The notes under the pieces are model-generated. The model was not told the origin of the DNA. It searched no databases and saw nothing but the letters and a program-made list of their open reading frames with translations. This document shows positions 5,613 to 14,595 of a DNA stretch of 32,910 bases, in pieces. Each line of letters opens with the position of its first letter. Position 1 is the stretch's first letter. The stretch is from Flemingiibacterium sp045636145. Lineage in GTDB: Bacteria; Bacillota; Clostridia; Oscillospirales; CAG-272. The position numbers and the translations under genes are program-made. The stretch is from NCBI GenBank assembly GCA_045636145.1, contig JAZTWV010000050.1, positions 1 through 32,910 on the forward strand, given 5' to 3'.

Positions 5613-7985
5613 TTATATCTTTCTAAGCTTCGCATATGTCGCCATAAGCTTCTTTGTTCCCACTGTGTCAAATATTATTTCGTACATAACATCCGCACCC
5701 ATAGGCTTTACGGATATTATTTCACCCTCGCCGAAATTGTAGTGCTTTACGCGGTCTCCGACCTCAAACTGCTCGCTGGATTCGCTTCTTCCGATGTCGC
5801 TGGCAAGTGCCGCTTTTTTAAAGAATTCCTGAGAGATTACAGGCTTTTTCTTCTGCATTGTCGGCTCTCCGTCCGGCTTTGGAATATATCCCAGGTCAAC
5901 AAGCTCGGAGGGAATCTCGTCAATAAAGCGCGAGCGAGGATTGAACTGAGTTTTACCGAATATAAGACGTTCACGGACGTGCACACAGTACAGGCGTTCC
6001 TTGGCGCGTGTAATGCCCACATAGGCAAGCCTGCGCTCTTCTTCAAGCTCCTCGGGGTCCATTGCGGATTGTATGCTTGGGAAGATACCGTCCTCAAAAC
6101 CGGGGAGAAATACCACGGGGAATTCAAGTCCTTTGGCACTGTGGATGGTCATGAGCACCACAGCATCGGCATCCTCGTCGTAGTTGTCGATATCGCTGAC
6201 AAGTGCCACATCCTCAAGGAAGCCTTCAAGTGACGGCTCCGGCGTCTCGGATTCGTAGGAAACGGCGTTGGAAATAAGCTCGCCGATGTTGGCAATGCGC
6301 TCTGCACCCTCGATTCCCGAAAGCTTCAGCATTTCTTCGTATCCCGTGCGCTCGTAAACGAGGCGTATCAGCTCGGATACGGACAGCTCTTCAGCGGATG
6401 TGCGAAGCTCGCGTATGAGCTTGACAAAATCCGTAAGTCTCGGTGCGCTTTTTGAAAGCGCAGTATAGGAGTAAGCAGTTTCCATTATCTCGAATGGACT
6501 CTTGCCCTCGGCCGCGGCAATGCCGAATACGGCATCAATGGTGGTGTCGCCTAGCTTGCGCTTTGGCTCATTTATGATACGGCGCAGGCGCACGTTATCA
6601 TTTGGATTTTTGAGCACGCACAGATAAGCGATGATATCCTTTATCTCCTTTCGCTCATAGAAGCGCACGCCGCCTAAAATGCGGTAGGGAAGTCCGCTCT
6701 TGGCAAAGTAATTTTCAAGGCTGTTTGACTGCGCGTTTATGCGGTATAGTACTGCAAAATCGCTGTATTTGCGCTTTTCGCGTGTAACACCGTCGATTAT
6801 CTTGTTGATGATGTATTTTGCTTCCTCGTTTTGATTCTGCAGCTTCTTGACGCGTATTTTGTCACCCTCGCCGCGGTCACACCAAAGCTCCTTGCCTCGT
6901 CTGCCGAAGTTGTGCTTTATGACTGCATTTGCGGCGGTAAGTATATTCTGCGTGGAGCGGTAATTCTGCTCAAGCTTTATTATTTTTGCACTCTCGAACA
7001 CCTTGTCAAAGCCGAGGATGTTTTCGATAGTTGCGCCGCGGAAACGGTAGATGGACTGATCGTCGTCGCCAACGACCATTATGTTGTTGTACCGTCCCGA
7101 AAGCAGGCGTACCAGCTCAAGCTGTGCACGGTTGGTGTCCTGATACTCGTCGACGCATACATAGCGGAAGCGGTTCTGACAGTAGCCTCGCGCTTCCTCG
7201 CATTCACGGAGCAAACGTACGGTCTGCACGATAATATCGTCAAAATCCACCGCCATTGCTTCCTTAAGTCTGCGCTCATAAAGACGGAATACCTCGGCTA
7301 TCTTTTGAAGACGGAAATCCGAGCCTGCCTCGCTTTCAAAATCCTCGGCACTCATAAGGCGGTCCTTGGCGCGGGATATGGCGGTCATGGTGGCACGAAC
7401 AGGGAACATCTTGTCGTCAATGCCAAGGTCCTTCTGGCAGGATGTTACAAGACGCTTCTGATCATCGCTGTCGTATATGGAAAAATCTCTCGCATAGCCG
7501 ATGGCCTCACCGAATCGGCGGAGCAGGCGGACACATATGGAGTGGAACGTTCCTGCCCACACCTCTTTTGCCATGCTTTCGTCGCCAAGCACCTTGGCAA
7601 TGCGCTCTTTCATCTCGTTTGCGGCTTTGTTGGTAAAGGTTATGGAAAGTATCTGCCAAGGGGCTGCAGCATCCTCTGCATACTCTGTGAGTATTTCCGC
7701 TATCTCAGATGTGGAAAGCTCCAATGCCGATTCTAATTTTTCGGCATCCGCCTCGGTTAAATTTTCAGGCAGTGTCTCGGATAAATAGGCATTGCCGTAT
7801 TTTATAATATGTGCGATACGGTTTACAAGAACCGTAGTCTTTCCGCTTCCTGCGCCTGCGAGTATCAAAAGCGGTCCGTCAACAGTAAAAACCGCCTCGC
7901 GCTGGCGTTCATTTAGTGCCGCATACAGCTTGTCAAACAGCGCTCTTTTTGCTGTTATGATACGGCGGCAAAGTTCCTTGTTCAT
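5613..7985 (-). CDS. pcrA: ATP-dependent 3'-5' DNA helicase PcrA/UvrD (superfamily 1)
   Basis: All SF1A helicase motifs are seen in order: Q motif LNERQREAV, Walker A AGAGSGKTT, Ia FTNKAANEMKERI, II VDEYQDTN, III VVGDDDQSIYRFRGA, IV EQNYRST, V TIHSAKGLEFPVVF and VI RLAYVGITRAKE. The C-terminus (FEVGDRVKHYNFGEGEI onward) is the Tudor-like domain by which PcrA contacts RNA polymerase. PcrA acts in nucleotide excision repair, plasmid replication and removal of transcription-replication conflicts. Length is 790 residues when started at ATG 7985, which has GGAGG 5 bases upstream; a GTG at 7997 is in frame but overlaps that site. A Glu-rich insertion of about 45 residues separates motifs I and Ia. 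Confidence 0.96.
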   Translation of the reverse strand: MNKELCRRIITAKRALFDKLYAALNERQREAVFTVDGPLLILAGAGSGKTTVLVNRIAHIIKYGNAYLSETLPENLTEADAEKLESALELSTSEIAEILTEYAEDAAAPWQILSITFTNKAANEMKERIAKVLGDESMAKEVWAGTFHSICVRLLRRFGEAIGYARDFSIYDSDDQKRLVTSCQKDLGIDDKMFPVRATMTAISRAKDRLMSAEDFESEAGSDFRLQKIAEVFRLYERRLKEAMAVDFDDIIVQTVRLLRECEEARGYCQNRFRYVCVDEYQDTNRAQLELVRLLSGRYNNIMVVGDDDQSIYRFRGATIENILGFDKVFESAKIIKLEQNYRSTQNILTAANAVIKHNFGRRGKELWCDRGEGDKIRVKKLQNQNEEAKYIINKIIDGVTREKRKYSDFAVLYRINAQSNSLENYFAKSGLPYRILGGVRFYERKEIKDIIAYLCVLKNPNDNVRLRRIINEPKRKLGDTTIDAVFGIAAAEGKSPFEIMETAYSYTALSKSAPRLTDFVKLIRELRTSAEELSVSELIRLVYERTGYEEMLKLSGIEGAERIANIGELISNAVSYESETPEPSLEGFLEDVALVSDIDNYDEDADAVVLMTIHSAKGLEFPVVFLPGFEDGIFPSIQSAMDPEELEEERRLAYVGITRAKERLYCVHVRERLIFGKTQFNPRSRFIDEIPSELVDLGYIPKPDGEPTMQKKKPVISQEFFKKAALASDIGRSESSEQFEVGDRVKHYNFGEGEIISVKPMGADVMYEIIFDTVGTKKLMATYAKLRKI

Positions 7986-8048
7986 GTCGTCCTCCACTTG
8001 GAAAAGTTGCCTTGAAACCTTGTTTCAGAGCAGATATTTACACATAAT

Positions 8049-8077
8049 ATTATACTACACTTTTTTGTTTTTTTCAA
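8049..8077 (-). promoter_or_regulatory. Sigma-A-like promoter for pcrA
   Basis: Read on the minus strand, TTGAAA (8077-8072) and a perfect TATAAT (8054-8049) are separated by 17 bases. Transcription would start near 8042. The leader contains a 6-bp inverted repeat, TGAAAC and GTTTCA, at 8013-8027, upstream of the GGAGG ribosome binding site. Confidence 0.7.
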
Positions 8078-8117
8078 GAAGCAAAACAGATTTTTAATAA
8101 ATTTATCACAATTTGAC

Positions 8118-8146
8118 TTGATATGTTCACTATTCTGTGCTACAAT
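8118..8146 (+). promoter_or_regulatory. Extended -10 promoter for the Card1-like nuclease
   Basis: TTGATA at 8118-8123 and TACAAT at 8141-8146 are separated by 17 bases, with a TGC extension (8138-8140) just before the -10. A start near 8153 leaves a leader of about 30 bases before TTG 8183. It diverges from the pcrA promoter at 8049-8077. Confidence 0.65.
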
Positions 8147-8182
8147 TGACACACAGATAAAAATAATATCAGGAGAGTAAAA

Positions 8183-9373
8183 TTGAACAGGTTTCCGGAA
8201 ACGATAATTGAAATTTACGATGAGGAGCAGATATACAATGTGCTTGCTCCCGTTCAGTTTAAACCGAAGAACGCGGTTTATATCGGAACAAGAAAATTAA
8301 AGAACAAAAAGCTTAAGAATAACATAATTTCCTGTCTTCGCGCCATGTCACTTGACACGAGATGCTTCTTTTATTCTACGGATATGCTTAGCATTGATGC
8401 GGTAATCGCGGAGCTTGAAAATATAATAGCCACATTCGGTGACTGTGCCATTGATCTTACGGGTGGAAGCGAGGTGGCTCTTGTGGCTGTGGGGATGATC
8501 GCAAAGGAGAAGCATATCCCTCTCTTCAGATATGACCGTTTCACCTGTAGCTACAAAAACATCTATAACTGCGAGGCGGCAGACAATGTAAAAGCTGAGC
8601 CTGCGTTTAATATAGACGCAATTCTTGCGCTTTCCGGCGGTGCTATGAAGTCTCACGGTCATCTGTCCATTGACACGCTTGACTCTGAGACTGAGCGTGA
8701 TATCTTCCGTGTGTGGAGCATATATAAAAACAATCACCGTGGCTGGCACAGGTCGGTATCCTACCTCCAGCAGATTTCAAAGGACCTTGAGGGGCGAGAG
8801 CTTCATGTGGATGCCGGTGCCGTGGTATACGGAAATGCCAAAATAAGCGGAGCTGACAGCGATATAATGGCGGCACTGTGCGAAGCCGGGATAATAAGAA
8901 ACTATAAAAATGACGGCAAGCGAATATCCTTTGACTACAAAAACGAGCTTATGCGAAGCTGTCTTATTGATATTGGAATTTGCCTTGAGCTGTATGTGTT
9001 TGCCGCGGCAAAAAGCATGGGGATATACAGCGATGTGCAGATAAGCGTTGTTGTTGATTGGGACGGAATCCTTGACGCACGAATAAACACCATAAACGAG
9101 ATAGATGTGGTTCTGGTACACGGCTTTGTGCCAATATTCATCTCCTGCAAGTCGGGAACTGTCAATGTAACCACGCTCAACGAAATAAAGACTCTCGCAA
9201 AGCAGTTTGGCGGCGAATATGCACGTCCCGTGCTCGTGACAATGTCCGACATCAAAAATCGCGACAGATTTTTGGCACAGCGCGCCGCAGATATGGGGGT
9301 TGAGATAATCGACCGCGCCGACCTTATAAACGAGCGGCTTTCAAAGCGACTTTATACCGTATCAAGACTTTAA
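8183..9373 (+). CDS. Orphan Card1/Can2-like CARF-nuclease (DUF1887 family)
   Basis: The N-terminal half (residues 1-135) resembles a CARF Rossmann domain: a first strand with AVYIGTRK and the motif DLTGGSEVALVAVG (D91-G104) where CARF proteins bind cyclic oligoadenylate. Residues about 170-255 look like a winged helix. The C-terminal domain has the DUF1887 nuclease pattern: GxxLExYV (E269), NEIDVVLV (E306, D308) and FISCKSG (K323), a PD-(D/E)XK core in which the usual acidic residue two before K323 is Ser. Known relatives Card1 and Can2 are cA4-activated DNA/RNA nucleases of type III CRISPR systems; Vibrio VC1899 is a structural relative. It starts at TTG with AGGAGAG 5 bases upstream. No cas gene or CRISPR array is in the window. 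Confidence 0.8.
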   Translation: MNRFPETIIEIYDEEQIYNVLAPVQFKPKNAVYIGTRKLKNKKLKNNIISCLRAMSLDTRCFFYSTDMLSIDAVIAELENIIATFGDCAIDLTGGSEVALVAVGMIAKEKHIPLFRYDRFTCSYKNIYNCEAADNVKAEPAFNIDAILALSGGAMKSHGHLSIDTLDSETERDIFRVWSIYKNNHRGWHRSVSYLQQISKDLEGRELHVDAGAVVYGNAKISGADSDIMAALCEAGIIRNYKNDGKRISFDYKNELMRSCLIDIGICLELYVFAAAKSMGIYSDVQISVVVDWDGILDARINTINEIDVVLVHGFVPIFISCKSGTVNVTTLNEIKTLAKQFGGEYARPVLVTMSDIKNRDRFLAQRAADMGVEIIDRADLINERLSKRLYTVSRL

Positions 9374-9463
9374 AGCAAAAAATCCGCCGATTTTTAGAAA
9401 AAATCGGAACTAAAACAGCAAACTAACGTCTAATATTAAAAATCATGCAGTTGTGAGGAAAAT

Positions 9464-10384
9464 ATGAAAACAAAGACAGCAGTACCACCGAAAATCAAAG
9501 AAAAAACAGGCAGACTGTCGCGCATAAAACAAAATGAGCGGCGTCTTGTCAATCTTTTTATTGTACCGTCTGCTGTCGGTATGCTGATATTCTACATACT
9601 GCCGTTTTTTGTTATAATTTTTCAGTCACTTGTAAATAATCCCGTTAAGAAAGAATTTGTATTTCTTGAAAATTACACAAAGCTTCTTGAAAACACCGCT
9701 TTTCGTCAGGCGGCGTGGAATACTGTGAAATTTTCGCTTACCGCTGTGCCGCTTGCAGTTGTGCTCTCCCTTGTGCTTGCCATAATTCTGCTTCGTGATC
9801 TTCCGGGAAAAAGCAAGCTGCGGACGATCTTTCTCTCGCCTATGATGGTGCCCGTTGCGTCCATTATTCTTATATGGCAGGTGGTGTTCCACTATAACGG
9901 TGTTGCAAACGAGCTTGTGATGCTTTTTGGCGCAAGTGCCGTGGATTGGCTGAAATCCGATTATTCTCAGCTTGTGGTGGTACTGCTGTTTTTGTGGAAG
10001 AACCTCGGATACAATATGATACTTTTCATGTCAGCTCTGTCGGCAGTGCCGGTGGATGTTCTTGAGGTTGCCACACTTGAGGGTGCTTCAAGGCGGCAGA
10101 TATTCTTTAGAATCAAGCTTCGCTATCTTTCCTCAACCATTCTTTTTGTGACGCTGATGTCGCTTATAAACTCATTCAAGATATTCCGTGAGGTGTATCT
10201 TCTTACAGGAAAATACCCCTACGATTCGCTGTATATGCTTCAGCATTTCATGAATAACGTATTCAGAACTCTTGACTATCAGAAGCTGTCGGCGGCGGCT
10301 ATACTCATGGCGATAGTTATGGCGGTAATCATCGGATTTTTATTTACTGCCGATAACAAAATCGAGGAGGATATCGAAGAATGA
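9464..10384 (+). CDS. Carbohydrate-type ABC transporter permease (MalF-like)
   Basis: This 306-residue membrane protein of the binding-protein-dependent transport family has a cytoplasmic basic start and about six membrane segments (first: FIVPSAVGMLIFYILPFFVI, residues 32-51). The EAA loop that docks on the ATPase is seen near residues 205-230 as EVATLEGASRRQIFFRIKL. Size and loop spacing fit the first permease (UgpA/MalF type) of CUT1 sugar importers. It begins the operon, after a 90-base gap holding a 9-bp hairpin (CCGATTTTT 9387-9395 with AAAAATCGG 9399-9407). The stop overlaps the next start by four bases. No ATPase is encoded nearby; CUT1 systems of Gram-positives often share an unlinked MsmK-type ATPase. 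Confidence 0.88.
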   Translation: MKTKTAVPPKIKEKTGRLSRIKQNERRLVNLFIVPSAVGMLIFYILPFFVIIFQSLVNNPVKKEFVFLENYTKLLENTAFRQAAWNTVKFSLTAVPLAVVLSLVLAIILLRDLPGKSKLRTIFLSPMMVPVASIILIWQVVFHYNGVANELVMLFGASAVDWLKSDYSQLVVVLLFLWKNLGYNMILFMSALSAVPVDVLEVATLEGASRRQIFFRIKLRYLSSTILFVTLMSLINSFKIFREVYLLTGKYPYDSLYMLQHFMNNVFRTLDYQKLSAAAILMAIVMAVIIGFLFTADNKIEEDIEE

Positions 10385-11289
10385 AAAAAAAGAAAATCGG
10401 TGCTCTCCGAAAAAAGCTTCTTTTGTATCTCACGTTCCTGCTTGTTCTGGCGGCGGCTGTGGTGTTCTTAATGCCAACGGTGCTTACCATTACAAATTCC
10501 TTTATGTCAACTACCGAAATTTCCGCAAACTACGGACAGATATTCGAAAATTCCACAGGCGACAAAAAGACCTACATATCGGAAAAGGTGAATCTTAAGT
10601 TTATCCCCGACTTCGTGAGCTTTTCGCAGTATAAGACCGCCTTTATCACAAGTCCGGCATATCTTCTTAAATTCTGGAACTCGGTGATACTTACAGTGCC
10701 CATCGTGGCAGGACAGCTTGTTATGGCATCCGGTGCGGCGTACTGCTTTGCAAGAAACCGCTCACGGACGGCAAACGCCATATTTTTCGTGTACATAATA
10801 CTCATGCTGATGCCGTATCAGGTAACTCTTGTGCCAAACTTCATGGTGGCGGACTTCCTTAACCTTATCGACACAAGATGGTCAATAATCCTGCCGGGAA
10901 TATTCTCTCCCTTTGCGGTATTCATACTAACTAAATTCATGCGGCGAATACCAACCGCAATGATAGAAGCCGCAAAGCTTGACGGTGCAGGGGAATTTCA
11001 GATATTTTCACGCATCTTCATGCCGCTGTGTAAGGGAACGCTCTATTCGGTGGCGATACTCATTTTCATTGATTATTGGAATATGGTGGAACAGCCGCTT
11101 ATCATGTTCAAGGCTACGGGAGACGAGCTTTATCCCCTTTCCGTGTTCCTGTCCCAGGTAAACACCAATGACGCGGGACTTGCCTTTGCGGTGGCGGTGG
11201 TTTATATGATACCGTCGCTTCTCATATTCCTCTACAGCGAGGACTACCTTGTTGAGGGAATCGCCTATTCGGGCGGAATCAAGGGTTAA
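10381..11289 (+). CDS. Carbohydrate-type ABC transporter permease (MalG-like)
   Basis: This is the partner permease of the preceding gene, 302 residues with about six membrane segments. The first, LLLYLTFLLVLAAAVVFLM, is followed by TVLTITNSFMSTTEI, the typical start of UgpE/MalG proteins. The EAA loop is IEAAKLDGAGEFQIFSRIFM near residues 196-216. An extracytoplasmic stretch of about 45 residues between the first two membrane helices contains ISEKVNLKFIPDFVSFSQYK, where MalG-type proteins place their substrate-side loop. The start overlaps the previous stop (ATGA), so the two are translationally coupled and surely act as one heterodimeric channel. Confidence 0.88.
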   Translation: MKKKKIGALRKKLLLYLTFLLVLAAAVVFLMPTVLTITNSFMSTTEISANYGQIFENSTGDKKTYISEKVNLKFIPDFVSFSQYKTAFITSPAYLLKFWNSVILTVPIVAGQLVMASGAAYCFARNRSRTANAIFFVYIILMLMPYQVTLVPNFMVADFLNLIDTRWSIILPGIFSPFAVFILTKFMRRIPTAMIEAAKLDGAGEFQIFSRIFMPLCKGTLYSVAILIFIDYWNMVEQPLIMFKATGDELYPLSVFLSQVNTNDAGLAFAVAVVYMIPSLLIFLYSEDYLVEGIAYSGGIKG

Positions 11290-11315
11290 AATCTACTATA
11301 TACAGGAGAATTAAA

Positions 11316-13493
11316 ATGGATACATCCGCAAAACGCCGCGGCATTATTAAGAATGCACTTATAGTGTTTCTGGTGATAATGCTTATTCTTACATTCTTTT
11401 CAAACACCATAATGAATGCATCGCTTCCCGAGGTGGCGGCGCAGTATGCAATGAGCGGCAGTATAACCGCTAAAATAAGAACAAACGCCACTGTAAAGGC
11501 AAACTCCGTAACCAGCGTGAAGATTGAAGAATCACGCAAGGTGAAAGCTGTTGCAGTAAAAGAGGGGCAGGACGTGGAAATCGGCGACGTGCTCTTTTAC
11601 CTTGACGACGCGGAGTCGGCAGAGCTTAAGGGAGCAAAGGAAACTCTGGCTTCACTTGAGCGTCAGTACGAGCTGAAGCTTCTCAAGCTTGACACGGACT
11701 ACTATTCCGAGGAGCTTGCTATCGTGAAGAAGCAGAAGGAGCTTGCCGATGCAAAGGCAGTGCTTGCTTCGCTGAGCGGTGACGGCGGTGCTATATCAGC
11801 ACTGAGGGCGCAAATTGACGAAGTAAAGGCACTCCGTCAGGAGCTTTCAAAGACTATCGCCGCATATGAAAAAGAGATAAACAAGCTTAGCGGCGGTGCG
11901 GCTGACACATCGCTTACAGGCGAGGCGACCTCTGTACGCCTTGCGGCGGCAAAGACACGCTTTGCCACTGCTGAATCACGCTATATGAAAGCGGAGATTG
12001 ACATAAAGGCGGCGGAGAATTTACTGAAATCCGCCGAAAAGGAAGCGGATAACGCAAAGGAGCATTACGATTCCATTGTTGGCGGTGCTTCATCGGACTA
12101 CGATTCGCTCCGCGAGCAAATCGCCGCTCTTGAAAAAGAGATGCGCCGCGCCGAGGAGGACTATGAAATAGCATACTCAAAGCTTGGCGACGGACTTGCC
12201 GAGCTTAAAGAGGCGTGGGATGATGCCGAGGACTATTACAGTGAGGTAAGAGCCGACTACAGAAACGGCGACGAGGGAGTTACCGCAGAGGATGTAAGCG
12301 CGGCAAAAGCTGCCGCCGATGCCGCTGAGGAGGCTTATAAATCCAAGAGAAGCGCAGTTTCGGAGCAGAGAGCGGCAATGAAGCTTACATATGACCGTGG
12401 GGTTGAGGACGATACCGCGCGCCTTGATAAGCTTCGCACACAGCTTTCGGCTCTGAACGGTGCCGAACAGGCAAAATCGGCACTTGATGCCGCTGAGAAA
12501 AAGGTAAAATCGGCAAAGGATGCCCTTGAAGCTTTAAATGAAAAATTCCCCGAAATCGAGGAGGAATATACGGAAGCCAAGGGCGAATACGAGTCACTCA
12601 CTAAGCTTTCGCAAATGGAGGCTCATGAGGTGACACTTGAGGGCTTACTTTCAAAGGATGAGGAATACGCCGACAGGATAGCCGAGCTTGAAGAAGAAAT
12701 GTCGGAGCTTGGCGGAAATACTGACAAAAAGGCTCAGGAGACGCTTGTTGCGGCACTCCAGAGTGAGCTTTCAACAATGCAGCATAATCTTGCGCGCCGC
12801 CGCGAGGAGGATTCCATATCTGCGAAGCGTGAGGAGCTTGAACTTTCTGACTTACTTGCAGATATCGAGGAGCAGAGGGCACTTGTTGAAAAATACAAGG
12901 CAAATTCCACCGATGCAAAAATTGTCGCCGAAACGGCAGGACAGATTTCCTCACTTAGTATAAGTAACGGTATGGAGACCTCAATGGGTCAGACGCTTTG
13001 TGAGATAGTGGTAACAGAGCTTGGATATTCCTGCGAAATAACACTTTCGGCAGAGCAGGCTAAGCGTGTGCGCATGGGCGACACCGTTGAGGTCACAAAC
13101 TCCTGGTGGTCCAAGACCACGGGCGTTATCGCGGCAATCAGAAACGACCCGAAAAATCCCGGCTCTCAGAAGATAGCCACAATCGACCTTTCCGGGGACG
13201 TGGCGGTAGGTCAGAATCTTTCGCTTACAATCGGTGAGAGGGGGCAGGATTACGATGCCGTTGTTCCAAATTCTGCAATCCGCGAGGATAATAACGGCAA
13301 ATTCGTTCTTGTGGTTGAGGCAAAGTCAAGCCCTCTCGGAAACCGCTATATCGCCAGAAGATACGATGTTGAGGTGCTGGCAAGCGACGACACAAACACC
13401 GCTGTTTCGGGACTTCTCGGAAGTGAATTTATAATCACCACCTCGTCCGCTCCCATAACAAACGGAAATCAGGTGCGGCTGGTTGAAAACTGA
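11316..13493 (+). CDS. HlyD/RND-type periplasmic-adaptor-like protein with long coiled coil
   Basis: The protein has 725 residues. One membrane anchor lies near residues 11-30. A first half-lipoyl segment (VKAVAVKEGQDVEIGDVLFYLDD, about 75-97) is followed by a very long helical hairpin of Glu/Lys/Ala heptads, residues about 98-530. The second half-lipoyl segment (GQISSLSISNGMETSMGQTL) follows, then a beta barrel and membrane-proximal domain to the C-terminus (AVVPNSAIREDNNGKFVLVV). This is the order of membrane-fusion/adaptor proteins of efflux and type I secretion systems. The hairpin is far longer than in most adaptors. It lies 26 bases after sugar-type permeases, with an AGGAG site, which is unusual company for an efflux adaptor. 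Confidence 0.82.
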   Translation: MDTSAKRRGIIKNALIVFLVIMLILTFFSNTIMNASLPEVAAQYAMSGSITAKIRTNATVKANSVTSVKIEESRKVKAVAVKEGQDVEIGDVLFYLDDAESAELKGAKETLASLERQYELKLLKLDTDYYSEELAIVKKQKELADAKAVLASLSGDGGAISALRAQIDEVKALRQELSKTIAAYEKEINKLSGGAADTSLTGEATSVRLAAAKTRFATAESRYMKAEIDIKAAENLLKSAEKEADNAKEHYDSIVGGASSDYDSLREQIAALEKEMRRAEEDYEIAYSKLGDGLAELKEAWDDAEDYYSEVRADYRNGDEGVTAEDVSAAKAAADAAEEAYKSKRSAVSEQRAAMKLTYDRGVEDDTARLDKLRTQLSALNGAEQAKSALDAAEKKVKSAKDALEALNEKFPEIEEEYTEAKGEYESLTKLSQMEAHEVTLEGLLSKDEEYADRIAELEEEMSELGGNTDKKAQETLVAALQSELSTMQHNLARRREEDSISAKREELELSDLLADIEEQRALVEKYKANSTDAKIVAETAGQISSLSISNGMETSMGQTLCEIVVTELGYSCEITLSAEQAKRVRMGDTVEVTNSWWSKTTGVIAAIRNDPKNPGSQKIATIDLSGDVAVGQNLSLTIGERGQDYDAVVPNSAIREDNNGKFVLVVEAKSSPLGNRYIARRYDVEVLASDDTNTAVSGLLGSEFIITTSSAPITNGNQVRLVEN

Positions 13494-13494
13494 T

Positions 13495-14595
13495 ATGAAA
13501 AGATTTCAGATAACTGCCATAGTAACGGCGGTGCTGTGCCTTGTGAGCATTCTTATATCGTCGCTTATTATTGGAGCAATGTCAAGGCGTCTTCTTAGTG
13601 AGACTGCCCACGAGAGATGGTCGGGAGACGGAACTGCCTATGCACAGCTTTCGGCTTTTGTCTCCCCCGAAGCCGGACTTACAAGGGAAGATGTGGAGTA
13701 CAGCTTAAAGGACGCTCTTGACAGAGCACTTGTGGATGCCTCAATTGCCCCTGCAAATGAATCGGCTCGTATTTTTGCGCTGGGCTTTGGTGCGGAGGGA
13801 AGTGGGGTAGTCTCAAGAACAGGCGAGTACGGAAAAGTAATAAAGAACGGTACTTCTGCCGTCATATCCGCCTGCGGCGGCGACTACTTTCTGTTTCATC
13901 CCCTCGAAATGCTGTCGGGACACTACTTTTCCACAACCGATATACTTAATGACTGCGTAATCATCGACAACGACCTTGCATGGCAGATGTTCGGTTCAAG
14001 CGACGTTGTGGGGATGTCTGTTCGCATAAACGGTAAGGAATGCTTTGTGTCGGGCGTATGCGAGAGCGGTGGGGACGGCGAGTATTCCGAGTTTTACGGA
14101 GATACACCGAGAGTTTTTGTGCCGTACAGTCTTGCTGAAGAATTACTTGGAAATGTTCCCGTTGAGACGGTGGAAGTGACTCTTCCAAGTCCCATCGGCG
14201 GCTTTGCCATGAAAATGTTTTCGGAGAATCTTCGCGTTGACGAGGAGCTTTGCGAATTTAAAGAGAACAGCGAGAGATTTACTGACAAATATCTTAGAGA
14301 TCGCCTTCTTGGAATCTCTGACCGGGGAGTTCGCACAAAGCCTATTGCATATCCGTATTTTGAAAATACAGCAGTAAAGCTGTCGGACGCGGCGGCAGGC
14401 GTGTATATTTTTAAGATAGTTCCCATAGTAATACTTGTGCTGATATTGACCGTGGAGGTCGTGATACTGTACATAAAGCGGCGTGTGCTTATTTCTGCCG
14501 CCGCCTCAGCGGTAAAGCGGATCGCACGTGATATCCGCCAAAACAGAAGAAGCAAAAAACAAAAAAACATCATCAAAGGAGAAGATATCGTATGA
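13495..14595 (+). CDS. MacB-periplasmic-core-like membrane protein with two membrane segments
   Basis: The 366-residue product starts with a membrane segment (residues 5-28), then has an extracytoplasmic domain of about 270 residues and a single C-terminal membrane segment (IFKIVPIVILVLILTVEVVI), ending in a basic cytoplasmic tail. The extracytoplasmic part has the MacB periplasmic core pattern: LEMLSGHYFSTTDI, then CVIIDNDLAWQMFGSSDVVG, then NGKECFVSGVCE. True MacB/FtsX permeases have four membrane helices; two are missing here and no MacB ATPase is nearby. ATG 13495 follows the previous stop by one base; an in-frame TTG at 13483 is less likely. The stop overlaps the next start (ATGA). Confidence 0.75.
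   Translation: MKRFQITAIVTAVLCLVSILISSLIIGAMSRRLLSETAHERWSGDGTAYAQLSAFVSPEAGLTREDVEYSLKDALDRALVDASIAPANESARIFALGFGAEGSGVVSRTGEYGKVIKNGTSAVISACGGDYFLFHPLEMLSGHYFSTTDILNDCVIIDNDLAWQMFGSSDVVGMSVRINGKECFVSGVCESGGDGEYSEFYGDTPRVFVPYSLAEELLGNVPVETVEVTLPSPIGGFAMKMFSENLRVDEELCEFKENSERFTDKYLRDRLLGISDRGVRTKPIAYPYFENTAVKLSDAAAGVYIFKIVPIVILVLILTVEVVILYIKRRVLISAAASAVKRIARDIRQNRRSKKQKNIIKGEDIV

Noticed and set aside
6831..7736. Plus-strand ORF of 301 codons opposite pcrA
   Set aside because: The opposite frame contains conserved helicase motifs throughout; this frame has no recognisable motif and reflects codon bias.
8012..8028. LexA-like SOS box in the pcrA leader (TGAAAC and GTTTCA)
   Set aside because: The half-sites and 3-base spacing do not match the Gram-positive LexA box GAAC-4 bases-GTTC, and it lies downstream of the predicted start.
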